DNA of 64,000 nt, from NCBI RefSeq assembly GCF_007859395.1, contig NZ_VOHD01000006.1:372001-436000 (forward strand). Reading direction: 5' to 3'. Shown in pieces: positions 45,761 to 53,967 of this stretch (position 1 is the stretch's first letter; every line of letters begins with the position of its first letter). The DNA is from Planomicrobium sp. CPCC 101110. GTDB lineage: Bacteria > Bacillota > Bacilli > Bacillales_A > Planococcaceae. A program made the position numbers and the translations under genes. The notes beneath the pieces were generated by a model. It was given only the letters and a program-made list of their open reading frames with translations, was not told the origin of the DNA and made no database searches.

Positions 45761-46501
45761 CTAACGCCGGGCCAGACGCGCAGCTGACCGAAATCCGGAA
45801 ACCAAAACCCGCCGCATGGCCCGGACGGGGCGCACATGGCTTCCGCTCTGCCACTGAGCCCATTCAAGAGCCAACAGGCAGAGAACCAGCCAAATGGTCC
45901 CTGCTGCATAGCCCGCAATAACGTCGCTGGGAAAATGGGCGCCCAAATAAATCCGGCTGGTCCCGATAAGCACAACCAGGGCGCCCAATACAACAAGGGA
46001 AAGCACTTTCAGCCCTTTTTTCAGCCTGCTTCGCATAAGGAAATAAGCGATAAAGCCGTAAAAGATAAGCGATCCCATGGAATGGCCGCTCGGAAAGCTG
46101 AAACCGATGGCATCAATTTCTTCATTGATAGAAGGGCGCCCTCGTTCGTACAGATTTTTGAGCAATACAGAGAGAAGGGCTCCGCCTCCTACTGCAAGTA
46201 TGAAAAACAAGATTCCCCATTTGTCTTTGGCCTTGAACCAGAGCAGCAATAAGACAATCACTGACAAAATCGTCAAAAACCACACAGACCCCAATTCGGT
46301 AATGAACAGGTAACCCGCATCAAATGCCGGACTCTCCACCAATCCAAAAAAGCTGATGATCGCCCCGTCAAAACTTTTCAATTCGTTTTCCAGCAGTTCT
46401 TCCGCAAGTTCGGCAAAGAGCCAGATGAAAAAGCTGGCTGTTGCCAAGCCGATTATCAGCAATAACGCAGGAAAGCCGGCTTTCCTGGTTTCTTCTTCCA
46501 T
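45761..46501 (-). CDS. PAP2-family membrane phosphatase
   Basis: A 246-residue membrane protein with about six helices and the three PAP2 motifs: KNLYERGRP (KxxxxxxRP), FPSGHSMGS (PSGH), and SRIYLGAHFPSDV (SRxxxxxHxxxD). Such enzymes dephosphorylate phosphatidic acid, phosphatidylglycerophosphate or undecaprenyl pyrophosphate at the outer face. Which one cannot be decided. The C-terminus is short and basic (AMRRVLVSGFRSAARLARR). The start follows AGAGGAG. Confidence 0.9.
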   Translation of the reverse strand: MEEETRKAGFPALLLIIGLATASFFIWLFAELAEELLENELKSFDGAIISFFGLVESPAFDAGYLFITELGSVWFLTILSVIVLLLLWFKAKDKWGILFFILAVGGGALLSVLLKNLYERGRPSINEEIDAIGFSFPSGHSMGSLIFYGFIAYFLMRSRLKKGLKVLSLVVLGALVVLIGTSRIYLGAHFPSDVIAGYAAGTIWLVLCLLALEWAQWQSGSHVRPVRAMRRVLVSGFRSAARLARR

Positions 46502-46660
46502 AGCACTTCACTCCTCTCGAGACGCCAAGGCCATTCAGCGGCTTTGGAGTTGTTCTGCATTTTCCATGTACGGGTTGCGGCATTAGAAAAGAAAAATTTT
46601 CATAGCCCCCGCCACCGCATTTCCCTCTCTTTACCCTTTTTGAAACTCTTTATCCATAAA

Positions 46661-46700
46661 AGCCGGTTTTCCCAAGAAAGGAAAACCGGCTAAAAAAAAC
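46661..46700 (-). terminator. second terminator-like hairpin after argH
   Basis: AGCCGGTTTTCC-CAAGAAA-GGAAAACCGGCT, a perfect 12-base stem. On the plus strand it is followed by an A run; on the minus strand only TTTA follows. It resembles the hairpin at 46772-46801 in sequence and could be a back-up for argGH or belong to the PAP2 upstream region. Confidence 0.55.
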
Positions 46701-46754
46701 ATATTGGAATTGGACTGTCCCCGCCTGTCGAGCCTGCCTGCAATAAGGGGTTTT

Positions 46755-46803
46755 GCGAAAAAAATAAAAAGACCGGCTTTCCTAAGGGGAGGAAAGCCGG
46801 TTT
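46755..46803 (-). terminator. argGH terminator
   Basis: Minus strand ACCGGCTTTCC-TCCCCTTA-GGAAAGCCGGT followed by CTTTTTATTTTTTT, ten bases after the argH stop. Confidence 0.88.
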
Positions 46804-46813
46804 CGAAATGGAC

Positions 46814-48190
46814 TTATTGCCCGATGAGTTGCTTGGCGAGTCCGAGCTGTTTACGTACTTGGTCGAATCCTGTACCGCCGAGCGAATTGCGGCGTTTTAC
46901 GGCCGTTGCCGGCTGCAAGGTTTCGTAGATGTCTTCTTCAATGAGCGGGCTCGCTTCCTGAAGGTCTGCAAGCGGCAGATCTTTCAGGAAATAACCTCGC
47001 TGGATGCATGTGAAAACAAGTTTTCCAGTAACGTCATGCGCTTCACGGAACGGCATGCCTTTGGCAGCCAAATAATCAGCAAGTTCTGTCGCATTGGAAA
47101 AATCCGAGTGGACCGCTTTTTCCATCGAATCGGTGCGGACAGTCATCGTCCGTACCATGCCCTCAAAAATAGGCAGGGAACCGGCGAGCGTTTCGACGGT
47201 ATCGAACATGCCTTCCTTGTCTTCCTGCATGTCTTTGTTATAGGCGAGCGGCAAACCTTTCAGCGTTGTCAGCAAACCGAAAAGATTTCCGTAGACACGG
47301 CCGGTCTTGCCGCGGATCAATTCAGCCATATCCGGATTTTTCTTTTGCGGCATGATGCTGGATCCTGTCGAGAATGCGTCATCAAGTTCGATAAAGCGGA
47401 ACTCTTCGCTTGACCAAAGGATAATTTCTTCGGCAAAACGCGACATGTGCATCATCAGCATCGAAGCGTTGCTCAAAAATTCAACGATGAAGTCGCGGTC
47501 GCTGACGGCATCCAGACTGTTTTCGTAAACGCCGGAAAAGCCGAGAAAACTTGCGGCCAGTTCGCGGTCAATCGGAAACGTCGTGCCGGACATGGCGCCA
47601 GCGCCGAGCGGAGACAAATCGATTCGCTTGAGCGATTCCGTCAGGCGTGCTTTATCGCGTTCCAGCATCCAGAAGTACGTCAGCAAATGATGGCCGAATG
47701 AAATCGGCTGTGCACGCTGCAAGTGCGTATAGCCTGGAACAATCGTATCCACATGCGCTTCGGCTTGCGTGACGATTGCCCCTTGGAATGCAGCTACCGC
47801 TTCAATGATTTCCTGGACGCGATTTTTCAAATACAAATGCATATCCGTAGCCACTTGGTCATTGCGGCTTCTGGCAGTATGCAGCTTGCCGCCGACTGGG
47901 CCGATTTCGTCGATCAGCAGCTTCTCAAGGTTCAAGTGGATGTCTTCGTTTGCAACGCTGAATTCCAGCTCCCCGGCCTTCGCTTTTTCTTTCAGCGTTG
48001 TCAGGCCCGACAGGATAAGGGCAGCATCTTGCTCGCTCAGGATTTGGCAGGCTGCAAGCATTTTCACATGCGCTGTGCTGCCTTCCAAATCCTCCATCAC
48101 TAATTGCTGGTCGAATGATATCGATGCCCCGAATTCATCCACCCATTGTTCGGCCGACTTCTGGAAGCGGCCGCCCCACAATTTGTTCAT
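46814..48190 (-). CDS. argH: argininosuccinate lyase
   Basis: A 458-residue enzyme of the fumarase/aspartase superfamily that splits argininosuccinate into arginine and fumarate, the last step of arginine synthesis. Signatures: [20 protein letters not shown] at the start, [38 protein letters not shown], and the superfamily loop [19 protein letters not shown] (about residues 277-295). The ATG overlaps the argG stop by four bases. Confidence 0.96.
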   Translation of the reverse strand: MNKLWGGRFQKSAEQWVDEFGASISFDQQLVMEDLEGSTAHVKMLAACQILSEQDAALILSGLTTLKEKAKAGELEFSVANEDIHLNLEKLLIDEIGPVGGKLHTARSRNDQVATDMHLYLKNRVQEIIEAVAAFQGAIVTQAEAHVDTIVPGYTHLQRAQPISFGHHLLTYFWMLERDKARLTESLKRIDLSPLGAGAMSGTTFPIDRELAASFLGFSGVYENSLDAVSDRDFIVEFLSNASMLMMHMSRFAEEIILWSSEEFRFIELDDAFSTGSSIMPQKKNPDMAELIRGKTGRVYGNLFGLLTTLKGLPLAYNKDMQEDKEGMFDTVETLAGSLPIFEGMVRTMTVRTDSMEKAVHSDFSNATELADYLAAKGMPFREAHDVTGKLVFTCIQRGYFLKDLPLADLQEASPLIEEDIYETLQPATAVKRRNSLGGTGFDQVRKQLGLAKQLIGQ

Positions 48191-49410
48191 GATTTCACCT
48201 GTTCTTTAACAACAGGCTGTTCTTTTTTGTTGACCATGGAGTTGACCACTGTCGGAAGGCCCCAAAGTTCGATAAAACCGACAGCAGAAGCATGGTTGAA
48301 TGTATCTTCAGTAGAGTAAGTGGCCAGCTGCTCGCTGTAAAGAGAGTTCGGCGATTTACGCCCTTCAATAATGGCATGCCCTTTGAACAGTTTCACACGG
48401 ACCGTTCCGTTGACGTACACTTGCGTTTCCTTCAAAAACGCTTGGAGTGCGATACGCAGCGGCGAGAACCATAATCCTTCATAAATCAGTTCCGTCAATT
48501 TCTTCTCGATGACCGGTTTGAAATGCGCCATTTCCTTCACCAATGTGATATCTTCCAGTTCCTTATGTGCGGCGATCAGCGTCATTGCCGCCGGCGCTTC
48601 ATAGATTTCACGTGATTTGATCCCGACGAGACGGTTTTCAACATGGTCGATTCTTCCGACGCCGTGTTTTCCGGCAATTTCGTTCAATTCAAGGATCAAT
48701 TTTGCAAAGGAATACGATACACCGTTCAATTGGGTCGGTACGCCGTTTACAAATTCAATCTCAACGATATCCGGTTTGTCCGGTGTGTTTTCAAGTGCAT
48801 TTGTTACGTCGTATGCTTCTTCCGGCGGCGCTGCCCACGGGTCTTCCAGTACGCCGCATTCGTTTGCGCGGCCCCATAGGTTTTGGTCGATCGAGAACGG
48901 GCTGTCCAGATTGACTGGAATCGGCACATTGTGTTCTTTGGCATAAGCGATTTCCTCATCACGCGACCATGCCCACGCACGGACCGGCGCAACCACTTCT
49001 AAATTCGGGTTAAGGGATTTGATCGACACTTCAAAACGCACTTGGTCGTTGCCTTTTCCTGTGCAGCCATGCGCTACAGCCGTAGCTCCTGTTTCTTCAG
49101 CGATTTCCACCAATTTTTTTGAAATGAGCGGGCGCGACAATGCCGACACAAGCGGGTACTTGCCTTCATATAATGTATGTGCCTGAAGTGAAACCAGCGC
49201 GTATTCATTGGCGAATTCTTCTCTAGCGTCAACCATATAACTTTCAACCGCTCCCACTTGGAGCGCTTTTTGTTTGATAAAGTTCAAATCTTTTCCTTCT
49301 CCAATATCCAGGCAGACTGCCACCACGTCATAGCCCTGTCCTTTCAGCCATGGAATGGCCACCGATGTATCTAGTCCGCCTGAATATGCAAGTACGATTT
49401 TTTTGTTCAT
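48187..49410 (-). CDS. argG: argininosuccinate synthase
   Basis: A 407-residue ATP-dependent ligase joining citrulline and aspartate. It opens with the PP-loop [20 protein letters not shown], and contains [17 protein letters not shown], the substrate-binding [13 protein letters not shown] and the C-terminal [13 protein letters not shown] block. CTGGAGG precedes the start. It is first of argG-argH, behind an extended -10 promoter with a candidate arginine-repressor site. Confidence 0.96.
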   Translation of the reverse strand: MNKKIVLAYSGGLDTSVAIPWLKGQGYDVVAVCLDIGEGKDLNFIKQKALQVGAVESYMVDAREEFANEYALVSLQAHTLYEGKYPLVSALSRPLISKKLVEIAEETGATAVAHGCTGKGNDQVRFEVSIKSLNPNLEVVAPVRAWAWSRDEEIAYAKEHNVPIPVNLDSPFSIDQNLWGRANECGVLEDPWAAPPEEAYDVTNALENTPDKPDIVEIEFVNGVPTQLNGVSYSFAKLILELNEIAGKHGVGRIDHVENRLVGIKSREIYEAPAAMTLIAAHKELEDITLVKEMAHFKPVIEKKLTELIYEGLWFSPLRIALQAFLKETQVYVNGTVRVKLFKGHAIIEGRKSPNSLYSEQLATYSTEDTFNHASAVGFIELWGLPTVVNSMVNKKEQPVVKEQVKS

Positions 49411-49434
49411 TTATGAAAACCTCCAGTGTATTTT

Positions 49435-49490
49435 TATGCATTAATTAATATGAATATACACATATTAGCACGCCATTTTCATAAACGCAA
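49435..49490 (-). promoter_or_regulatory. argG promoter with candidate ArgR/AhrC operator
   Basis: Minus strand TTGCGT (49490-49485), a 17-base spacer and an extended -10 TGC-TAATAT (TAATAT at 49467-49462). Just downstream, TATGCATTAATTAATATGAA (49435-49454) gives two ARG-box-like half-sites (ATGCATTAA and TAATATGAATA). Repression by arginine is expected for argGH; the operator match is partial. Confidence 0.5.
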
Positions 49491-49514
49491 GCATATTCAA
49501 TCAAAAAAATGCAT

Positions 49515-49539
49515 AAAAAAAGCAGCCTTCGCTGCTTTC
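49515..49539 (-). terminator. lipoprotein gene terminator
   Basis: Minus strand AAAGCAGC-GAAG-GCTGCTTTTTTT, overlapping the stop of the gene at 49538; it lies between this gene and the argG promoter. Confidence 0.8.
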
Positions 49540-50089
49540 ACTTTCCGCCGATCGTATATTCATGAGTATCGAGGTCAATTCGCACTTCCGAAACGTCTCC
49601 GGTTTCCATATTGCTGAACAAAAAGCCGATTTCATTATCGCGTACGATAGGCTGCCCCATCATCAGCAAACTCGACAACTGCTCTTTATTGATGAACGCC
49701 TGGAGTGCTTCCGAGCGCTTTGCCGATTCCTCATCGGCCAGAATCGTCACAGTGCCCGCTTCGCCTTCCATTGGGAACTTTTCAGCAAGCGGCCCCGTGT
49801 AATCGACGCTCACTTTCATCCCGGTGCGGATATCGCTGATTTTGCTGTCCGAGATTTCGGTTCCGTTATCCGACCGGACCTCTACTTTGTCATTGATGTT
49901 GAAATAAATATTGTTTACAAGAATCTGCGATTCAGTCACTTGTGTGATGAACCCTTCCTCTGACATTTCTTTCTGTTCCACTGCAGCTTCTTCTTGTTTT
50001 GGCTCTTCTGTTTCAGTTTGTGCTGCTTGGTCGTCCGAGCATGCCGCCAACAACATGAAACTTGCCATCACTACCGTCCATTTCTTCAA
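49538..50089 (-). CDS. secreted lipoprotein, YobA/DUF3221-like
   Basis: A 183-residue lipoprotein. Starting from TTG at 50089 the N-terminus is KKWTVVMASFMLLAACSDDQ, a clean lipoprotein signal with the lipobox Cys at about residue 17. AAGGA lies nine bases upstream of that TTG; an ATG four codons earlier has the ribosome site too close. A Glu/Gln-rich linker (about 20-45) leads to a beta-rich domain (GFITQVTESQILVNNIYFNI, GMKVSVDYTGPLAE) resembling YobA/DUF3221 domains, followed by a second small domain. The function is unknown. Confidence 0.7.
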   Translation of the reverse strand: MKKWTVVMASFMLLAACSDDQAAQTETEEPKQEEAAVEQKEMSEEGFITQVTESQILVNNIYFNINDKVEVRSDNGTEISDSKISDIRTGMKVSVDYTGPLAEKFPMEGEAGTVTILADEESAKRSEALQAFINKEQLSSLLMMGQPIVRDNEIGFLFSNMETGDVSEVRIDLDTHEYTIGGK

Positions 50090-50206
50090 CTGACCCATTC
50101 CTTTTCGCATTATTCTCAAGGGGCTCCATGCAGGTTGCATAGTTCCAGACGCGTTAATTGTACCTGGAGAAAGAAATTGTTGCAATAAAAACAATAGCCC
50201 AAAAAC

Positions 50207-51154
50207 TTACGCTTCCCTATAATAGAAGATTCCATTCTCGGACATTCTTTCCGTAATGAGCCCATCCTCCAAAAGATAATCGATTTGGCCGATCGTTTCC
50301 GATAAAGTCAAGCCGAGCTCTTTTTCATATGCATATGGAAACAACTTCTGCGTCAGCTGATAGACCGTCTTTTCTTCGCCTTTCAGCATGCCGAGCACTT
50401 TCAATGCGCGCTGATGCTGCTTTTCGAGACGCGCAGTGATCAGTTCCACAACTTCGCGCACTTCCTCCCCATGCCCGCTGTAAATGACATCGATCGGCAT
50501 CTTCAGCAGCCGCCCAAGTGACGCGTTGTATTGAAGCAGGGATTTGGGGCGGCCTTCCGCCGGATCGAGCGGCGGTTCAATCAACGGATTGGAAGATACT
50601 TTCGCAATCACATGGTCGCCCCCGATCATTTCGCGTGTTTCGGCATTCCAGAACGACAAATGGCTTTGCGCATGCCCGAGCGTCTCCATGACTTGCCATT
50701 CCGGATGCCCCGGAAGCACATCGCCTTCATTGATCGTCCCATCGAGCGGGCGGCTGCCCATAAGATTAAGCGGCCGCTTCATTTTTTTCACCCAAAACAA
50801 TAGCTCTTCCGGAACGCCTTCTTCTTTCAGCCTTTCCAGATAAAACGCATCGTGGTAATCGAAAAACGCCTGATCGCGCCGCATCCAAAGATCGTTATAA
50901 GGATGCCCGTATAGTTGGGCACGGTCAAAACCATCGACCCAGCCGGCATGATCGGGATGGTGATGGGTCAAAACCACTTGTTCTACATCTTGTGGTTCCA
51001 CATTCACCTGTTTTAGGCCAGCTTTCAGCGCTTCCCAAGCTTCAGGCGTTTTCGGCCCTGCATCGATCAGCGTCAGCATATCGCCTTTTAGCAAATAGGC
51101 ATTGACATCGCCGACAGCAAATGGTGTCGGAATAACTATTTTATGTAGACTCAT
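50207..51154 (-). CDS. metallo-beta-lactamase-fold hydrolase (YqjP-like)
   Basis: A 315-residue hydrolase. The metal-binding motif is LTHHHPDHAGWVDG (HxHxDH, about residues 63-76), with further ligands in ETLGHAQSHLSF and GGDHV. The C-terminal 90 residues (ELITARLEKQHQRALKVLGML onward) are a winged-helix-like extension found in the LACTB2/YqjP group. Members hydrolyse thioesters or act on RNA; the substrate is not fixed. The ATG at 51154 follows GGAGGAGATGG. It is divergent from the T-box-controlled proC, in the same order as B. subtilis yqjP-proI. Confidence 0.85.
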   Translation of the reverse strand: MSLHKIVIPTPFAVGDVNAYLLKGDMLTLIDAGPKTPEAWEALKAGLKQVNVEPQDVEQVVLTHHHPDHAGWVDGFDRAQLYGHPYNDLWMRRDQAFFDYHDAFYLERLKEEGVPEELLFWVKKMKRPLNLMGSRPLDGTINEGDVLPGHPEWQVMETLGHAQSHLSFWNAETREMIGGDHVIAKVSSNPLIEPPLDPAEGRPKSLLQYNASLGRLLKMPIDVIYSGHGEEVREVVELITARLEKQHQRALKVLGMLKGEEKTVYQLTQKLFPYAYEKELGLTLSETIGQIDYLLEDGLITERMSENGIFYYREA

Positions 51155-51234
51155 TTCTCCATCTCCTCCAAAAAATGAATGACTATTCACCCATCATACC
51201 GCGTATTCCGGACCGCGTCACGCGAAAAGAAGGT

Positions 51235-51264
51235 TTGACAACAAAGCGCTGCCTCTTCTATAAT
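51235..51264 (+). promoter_or_regulatory. promoter of the proC T-box leader
   Basis: TTGACA (51235-51240), an 18-base spacer and TATAAT (51259-51264), both boxes perfect. Transcription should start near 51271. Confidence 0.85.
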
Positions 51265-51270
51265 TCAGAT

Positions 51271-51510
51271 ACATATGAAAGCGTAGAAAAGGCCAGTACA
51301 GATGGTGAAGGTGCAAAGAGAGTGTTGCCGAAGCTGAAACGCACACCCCCGCTCCCGTCTCGAACCTGCTTTTTAGCTGCCGTGCAAACACGGCCGTCGT
51401 TCCGCGTTAAGGAAGTCGAGTAGTGCCGTTCATCGGCAAACTTAGGTGGTACCGCGGAAACCAAGCGTTTTCGTCCTTGCAAAAGCAGGGACGGATGCGC
51501 TTTTTTTATT
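51271..51510 (+). ncRNA. T-box riboswitch leader of proC
   Basis: The T-box core TAGGTGGTACCGCGG is at 51443-51457. It is followed by the terminator stem GCG..CGTCC-TTGC / GCA-GGGACG..CGC and a T run (51465-51508). Upstream lies the folded stem I / II-III region. T-boxes bind an uncharged tRNA through a specifier codon and its free CCA end, and then let transcription continue. For proI in B. subtilis this is tRNA-Pro. A possible specifier is the CCT in GAACCTGC at 51362-51369 (inference). Confidence 0.9.
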
Positions 51511-51520
51511 GGAATGCCGA

Positions 51521-51617
51521 AGCGGCCGTACAGGTCCGGCAGGCATAAGACGGAACAGTGAAGCGGCGCTTTTGCCGCACAGCTGGAACGGCTTATGACC
51601 CCGAGGACCTGGCCGCT
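51521..51617 (+). other. nested inverted-repeat structure between T-box terminator and proC
   Basis: Four stems are nested around one centre: AGCGGCC (51521-51527) with GGCCGCT (51611-51617), AGGTCC (51532-51537) with GGACCT (51605-51610), CATAAG (51544-51549) with CTTATG (51592-51597), and GCGGC (51563-51567) with GCCGC (51574-51578). It is not part of the T-box, whose terminator ends before it. It could be an extra folded leader domain, an mRNA-stability element or a small palindromic insertion. Confidence 0.5.
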
Positions 51618-51700
51618 GCAGGTGGACTATCAAAATGCGGAAGCGGCTCCCTGTTTCTGTCTGACAGAGCTATTTAATTTATGCTAAGGATGTGTTGAAT

Positions 51701-52504
51701 ATGAAAATCGTATGTGTCGGGGCCGGTTCCATGGCCGAATCCATGATTCATGGATGGATCAACAAACGCATTTTGCTGCCGGAAGACATTTCCGTCATGA
51801 ACAAATCAGACATTGCGCGGCTCGAGTTTCTGCGGGACGAATACGGTGTCAATATCGTAGAGGGTGAAAAAACAGAGCTGCGGGAAGCGGACTTTGTGCT
51901 GCTTGCGATGAAGCCGAAAGATGTCAGTGCAGCTGTCAGCGCTATCAAAGAAAAACTGGCGGCCGATACCGTCGTTTTATCGGTCGTGGCAGGCGTATCC
52001 ATAAAGACGATCCAAAAACATGCCGGAATTTTGCCTGTGGCACGCGCCATGCCGAACACATCCGCCAGAATCGGCAAATCCGCGACAGGCGTCGCCTGGA
52101 GCCAGCAAGTGACGGTCGACAAGCAGCATCAATTGCGCACGCTGCTGTCATCGATCGGCGGCGTCACTGTCGTTAAAGAAGAACAGATGCACGCTGTCAC
52201 TGCGGTTGCGGGAAGCGGCCCTGCTTATGTCTACTATATGGCAGAAGCGATGACTGAAGCCGCTGTCGCCCAAGGGCTGTCGCTCGCCGATGCCACAAAA
52301 CTCGTGCGCCAGACTTTCGACGGCGCTGCAGATATGCTGCAGCAAGCTGATTTTGTCGAACTGAGGCAAAAAGTGACAAGTCCGAACGGCACGACAGCGG
52401 CTGGAATCGCCGCTCTGGACAACCTTCAGTTCAAGAAAACGGTCAGTGCCTGCGTGGAAGCAGCCGCCAGCCGTTCTCAAGAGCTCGGACGGGAATTCGA
52501 CTGA
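51701..52504 (+). CDS. proC: pyrroline-5-carboxylate reductase
   Basis: A 267-residue enzyme that reduces pyrroline-5-carboxylate to proline with NAD(P)H. It opens with the Rossmann motif MKIVCVGAGSMAESMIHGWI, then has LLAMKPKDV, VARAMPNTSARIG, and the C-terminal dimer signature AVAGSGPAYVYYMAEAMTEA and VTSPNGTTAAGIAAL. The ATG at 51701 is chosen with AAGGA ten bases upstream; a GTG three codons earlier touches it. Being under a T-box, it corresponds to the proI-type gene made on proline shortage. Confidence 0.95.
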   Translation: MKIVCVGAGSMAESMIHGWINKRILLPEDISVMNKSDIARLEFLRDEYGVNIVEGEKTELREADFVLLAMKPKDVSAAVSAIKEKLAADTVVLSVVAGVSIKTIQKHAGILPVARAMPNTSARIGKSATGVAWSQQVTVDKQHQLRTLLSSIGGVTVVKEEQMHAVTAVAGSGPAYVYYMAEAMTEAAVAQGLSLADATKLVRQTFDGAADMLQQADFVELRQKVTSPNGTTAAGIAALDNLQFKKTVSACVEAAASRSQELGREFD

Positions 52505-52549
52505 TTTCTTCTGGTATACTAGAAATTGAGAATTCAAGGAGGGAAACCA

Positions 52550-53566
52550 ATGGCAAAATTGTTTGAACCCATGACCATCAAAGATATAACATTCAAAAAC
52601 CGCATCGTCATGGCACCGATGTGCATGTACCAAAGCGACAAAGAAGACGGTCAAGTGACCGACTGGCACCGGGTGCATTACCCGACCCGCGCTGTCGGCC
52701 AGATCGGCCTGATCATCGTTGAAGCTACGGCCGTCCAATCCCAGGGGCGCATTTCTTCCCGGGACCTCGGGATTTGGGAGGACAGCCATATTGAAGGCTT
52801 GACTGAAATCGTCCGCCTGATGAAAGCCCACGGATCCAAAACCGGCATCCAATTAGCCCATGCTGGCCGTAAAGCGGATATAGAAGGAACAATCTATGCG
52901 CCGAGCGCTATCGCGTTCAACGAGCGCTATCAAACGCCCGCCGCCATGACAGTTGAAGATATCCAGGAAACGGTGCAGGCGTTCAAAGACGGGGCTGTCC
53001 GTTCAAAAGAGGCCGGCTTTGACGTAATTGAGTTGCATGCTGCCCACGGCTATTTGATCAATCAGTTCCTTTCGCCTTTGACCAACAAACGGGAAGACCA
53101 ATACGGCGGTTCATCCGAAAACCGCTACCGCATATTGCGCGAAACCATCGATGCCGTGAAGGCAGTATGGGACGGGCCCCTGTTTGTCCGTGTTTCCGCA
53201 CATGATTATACGGAGGGCGGCATGACACCGGATCAATATGTGGAGATGGCACAATGGATGAAAGAGCAAGGCGTCGATTTGATCGATGTCAGCTCCGGTG
53301 CAGTCGTGCCGGCGCGGATCCACGCCTTCCCTGGCTACCAAGTGCCGTTTGCCGAGACGCTGAAAAAAGAGACGCCGATTGCGACTGGCGCAGTAGGGCT
53401 GATCACCAATCCTCAGCATGCTGAGGAAATTCTGCAAAACGGCCGTGCAGACATGATTTTCCTGGCTCGTGAACTGCTTCGCGACCCCTACTGGGCATAC
53501 CGGGCAGCCAAAGAGCTGGGAGCCGAATCAGGCGTTCCTGTGCCGTATGAACGCGGCTGGGTATAA
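52550..53566 (+). CDS. namA: NADPH dehydrogenase, old yellow enzyme family (YqjM)
   Basis: A 338-residue FMN enzyme of the YqjM type that reduces activated C=C bonds and nitro compounds. Features include [13 protein letters not shown], with the regulatory Cys of the YqjM class, HAGRKA (active-site His-x-x-Arg/Lys region), the [14 protein letters not shown] signature with [10 protein letters not shown], and the C-terminal YERGW motif that reaches the neighbour's active site. AAGGAGGG precedes the ATG at 52550, and a TATACT box lies at about 52515. It is 45 bases after proC and may be partly co-transcribed. Confidence 0.94.
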   Translation: MAKLFEPMTIKDITFKNRIVMAPMCMYQSDKEDGQVTDWHRVHYPTRAVGQIGLIIVEATAVQSQGRISSRDLGIWEDSHIEGLTEIVRLMKAHGSKTGIQLAHAGRKADIEGTIYAPSAIAFNERYQTPAAMTVEDIQETVQAFKDGAVRSKEAGFDVIELHAAHGYLINQFLSPLTNKREDQYGGSSENRYRILRETIDAVKAVWDGPLFVRVSAHDYTEGGMTPDQYVEMAQWMKEQGVDLIDVSSGAVVPARIHAFPGYQVPFAETLKKETPIATGAVGLITNPQHAEEILQNGRADMIFLARELLRDPYWAYRAAKELGAESGVPVPYERGWV

Positions 53567-53571
53567 AGCAG

Positions 53572-53599
53572 TTGCAAAATGAACGAGATTTAGTATACT
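53572..53599 (+). promoter_or_regulatory. promoter of the antisense RNA
   Basis: TTGCAA (53572-53577), a 16-base spacer and TATACT (53594-53599), just after the namA stop and pointing towards the terminator at 53688-53729. Expected start near 53607. Confidence 0.7.
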
Positions 53600-53606
53600 A
53601 AAAGTA

Positions 53607-53729
53607 ACGCAAAAATGCCGGATGCGCGAACATCCGGCGAGCTGTATCCCGCTTCGAGAGCGGTTGGCTTAGAAAATAGGGTTCAGAAATAACCGTCTTT
53701 CCTTGCCTGGGGGACGGTTATTTTTTTTT
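53607..53729 (+). ncRNA. antisense RNA, predicted type I antitoxin
   Basis: A predicted RNA of about 123 bases bounded by the promoter at 53572-53599 and a strong terminator: AATAACCGTC (53688-53697), GACGGTTATT (53713-53722), and a T run to 53729. It holds two further hairpins, GCCGGATG/CATCCGGC (53617-53638) and CCGCT/AGCGG (53649-53663), and no reading frame with a ribosome site. Its last 12 bases overlap the stop end of the toxin gene, and the rest is complementary to the toxin mRNA 3' region. This is the RatA / SR4 arrangement of Gram-positive type I systems. Existence of the RNA is inferred from its signals. Confidence 0.7.
53611..53638 (-). terminator. toxin mRNA terminator
   Basis: Minus strand GCCGGATG-TTCGCG-CATCCGGC then ATTTTT. 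The toxin transcript would therefore end near 53611, overlapping almost the whole antisense RNA. Confidence 0.7.
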
Positions 53730-53825
53730 GTCCGCAAGCATTATCATCGAAACGATCAAAGCCAGGCCGCTAAAGGTCAGGCCAATGCTCATGAACACAA
53801 GCTCGAATGTTTCCGATATAGACAT
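53718..53825 (-). CDS. 35-residue holin-like type I toxin peptide
   Basis: ATG at 53825, stop at 53718-53720. The product MSISETFELVFMSIGLTFSG followed by LALIVSMIMLADKKK is a short acidic head, one membrane helix (about residues 9-30) and a lysine tail. That is the layout of the TxpA/BsrG/'putative holin-like toxin' peptides, which permeabilise or perturb the membrane when overproduced. The ribosome site GGGGGTGG is five bases upstream but can be buried in a hairpin. The gene faces an antisense RNA at its 3' end and has a LexA site in its promoter. The strict family assignment should be confirmed. Confidence 0.72.
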   Translation of the reverse strand: MSISETFELVFMSIGLTFSGLALIVSMIMLADKKK

Positions 53826-53830
53826 ACTAC

Positions 53831-53848
53831 CACCCCCTTTCCGGGGTA
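53831..53848 (-). promoter_or_regulatory. hairpin hiding the toxin ribosome site
   Basis: Minus strand TACCCC-GGAAAG-GGGGTG: the right arm is the toxin's own ribosome site. A second purine-rich stretch, AGGAGGG (53866-53860), lies just upstream with no start codon after it, and could act as a ribosome standby site. Confidence 0.5.
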
Positions 53849-53880
53849 TGGCCGAACCGCCCTCCTACAGCTGTAACTTT

Positions 53881-53909
53881 ATTTTATCACAAACAGAACA
53901 TATGTTCTA
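53881..53909 (-). promoter_or_regulatory. toxin promoter with LexA (SOS) box
   Basis: A perfect palindrome GAACATATGTTC (53896-53907), the ideal core of the Bacillus LexA site, lies between an extended -10 on the minus strand (TGA-TAAAAT, hexamer at 53886-53881) and a weak -35 (TAGAAC, 53909-53904; 17-base spacer). LexA bound here would cover the promoter. Its start codon is about 56 bases downstream of the -10. Confidence 0.75.
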
Positions 53910-53967
53910 TTATTTCCATTGTTTTTTTTCTTTTCACCAGAAAAACCCATCCTGCTGGATGGTTTCC

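Noticed and set aside
51442-51633. Minus-strand frame across the T-box terminator
   Set aside because: It overlaps the T-box core and the nested stem; inverted repeats keep both strands open by chance.
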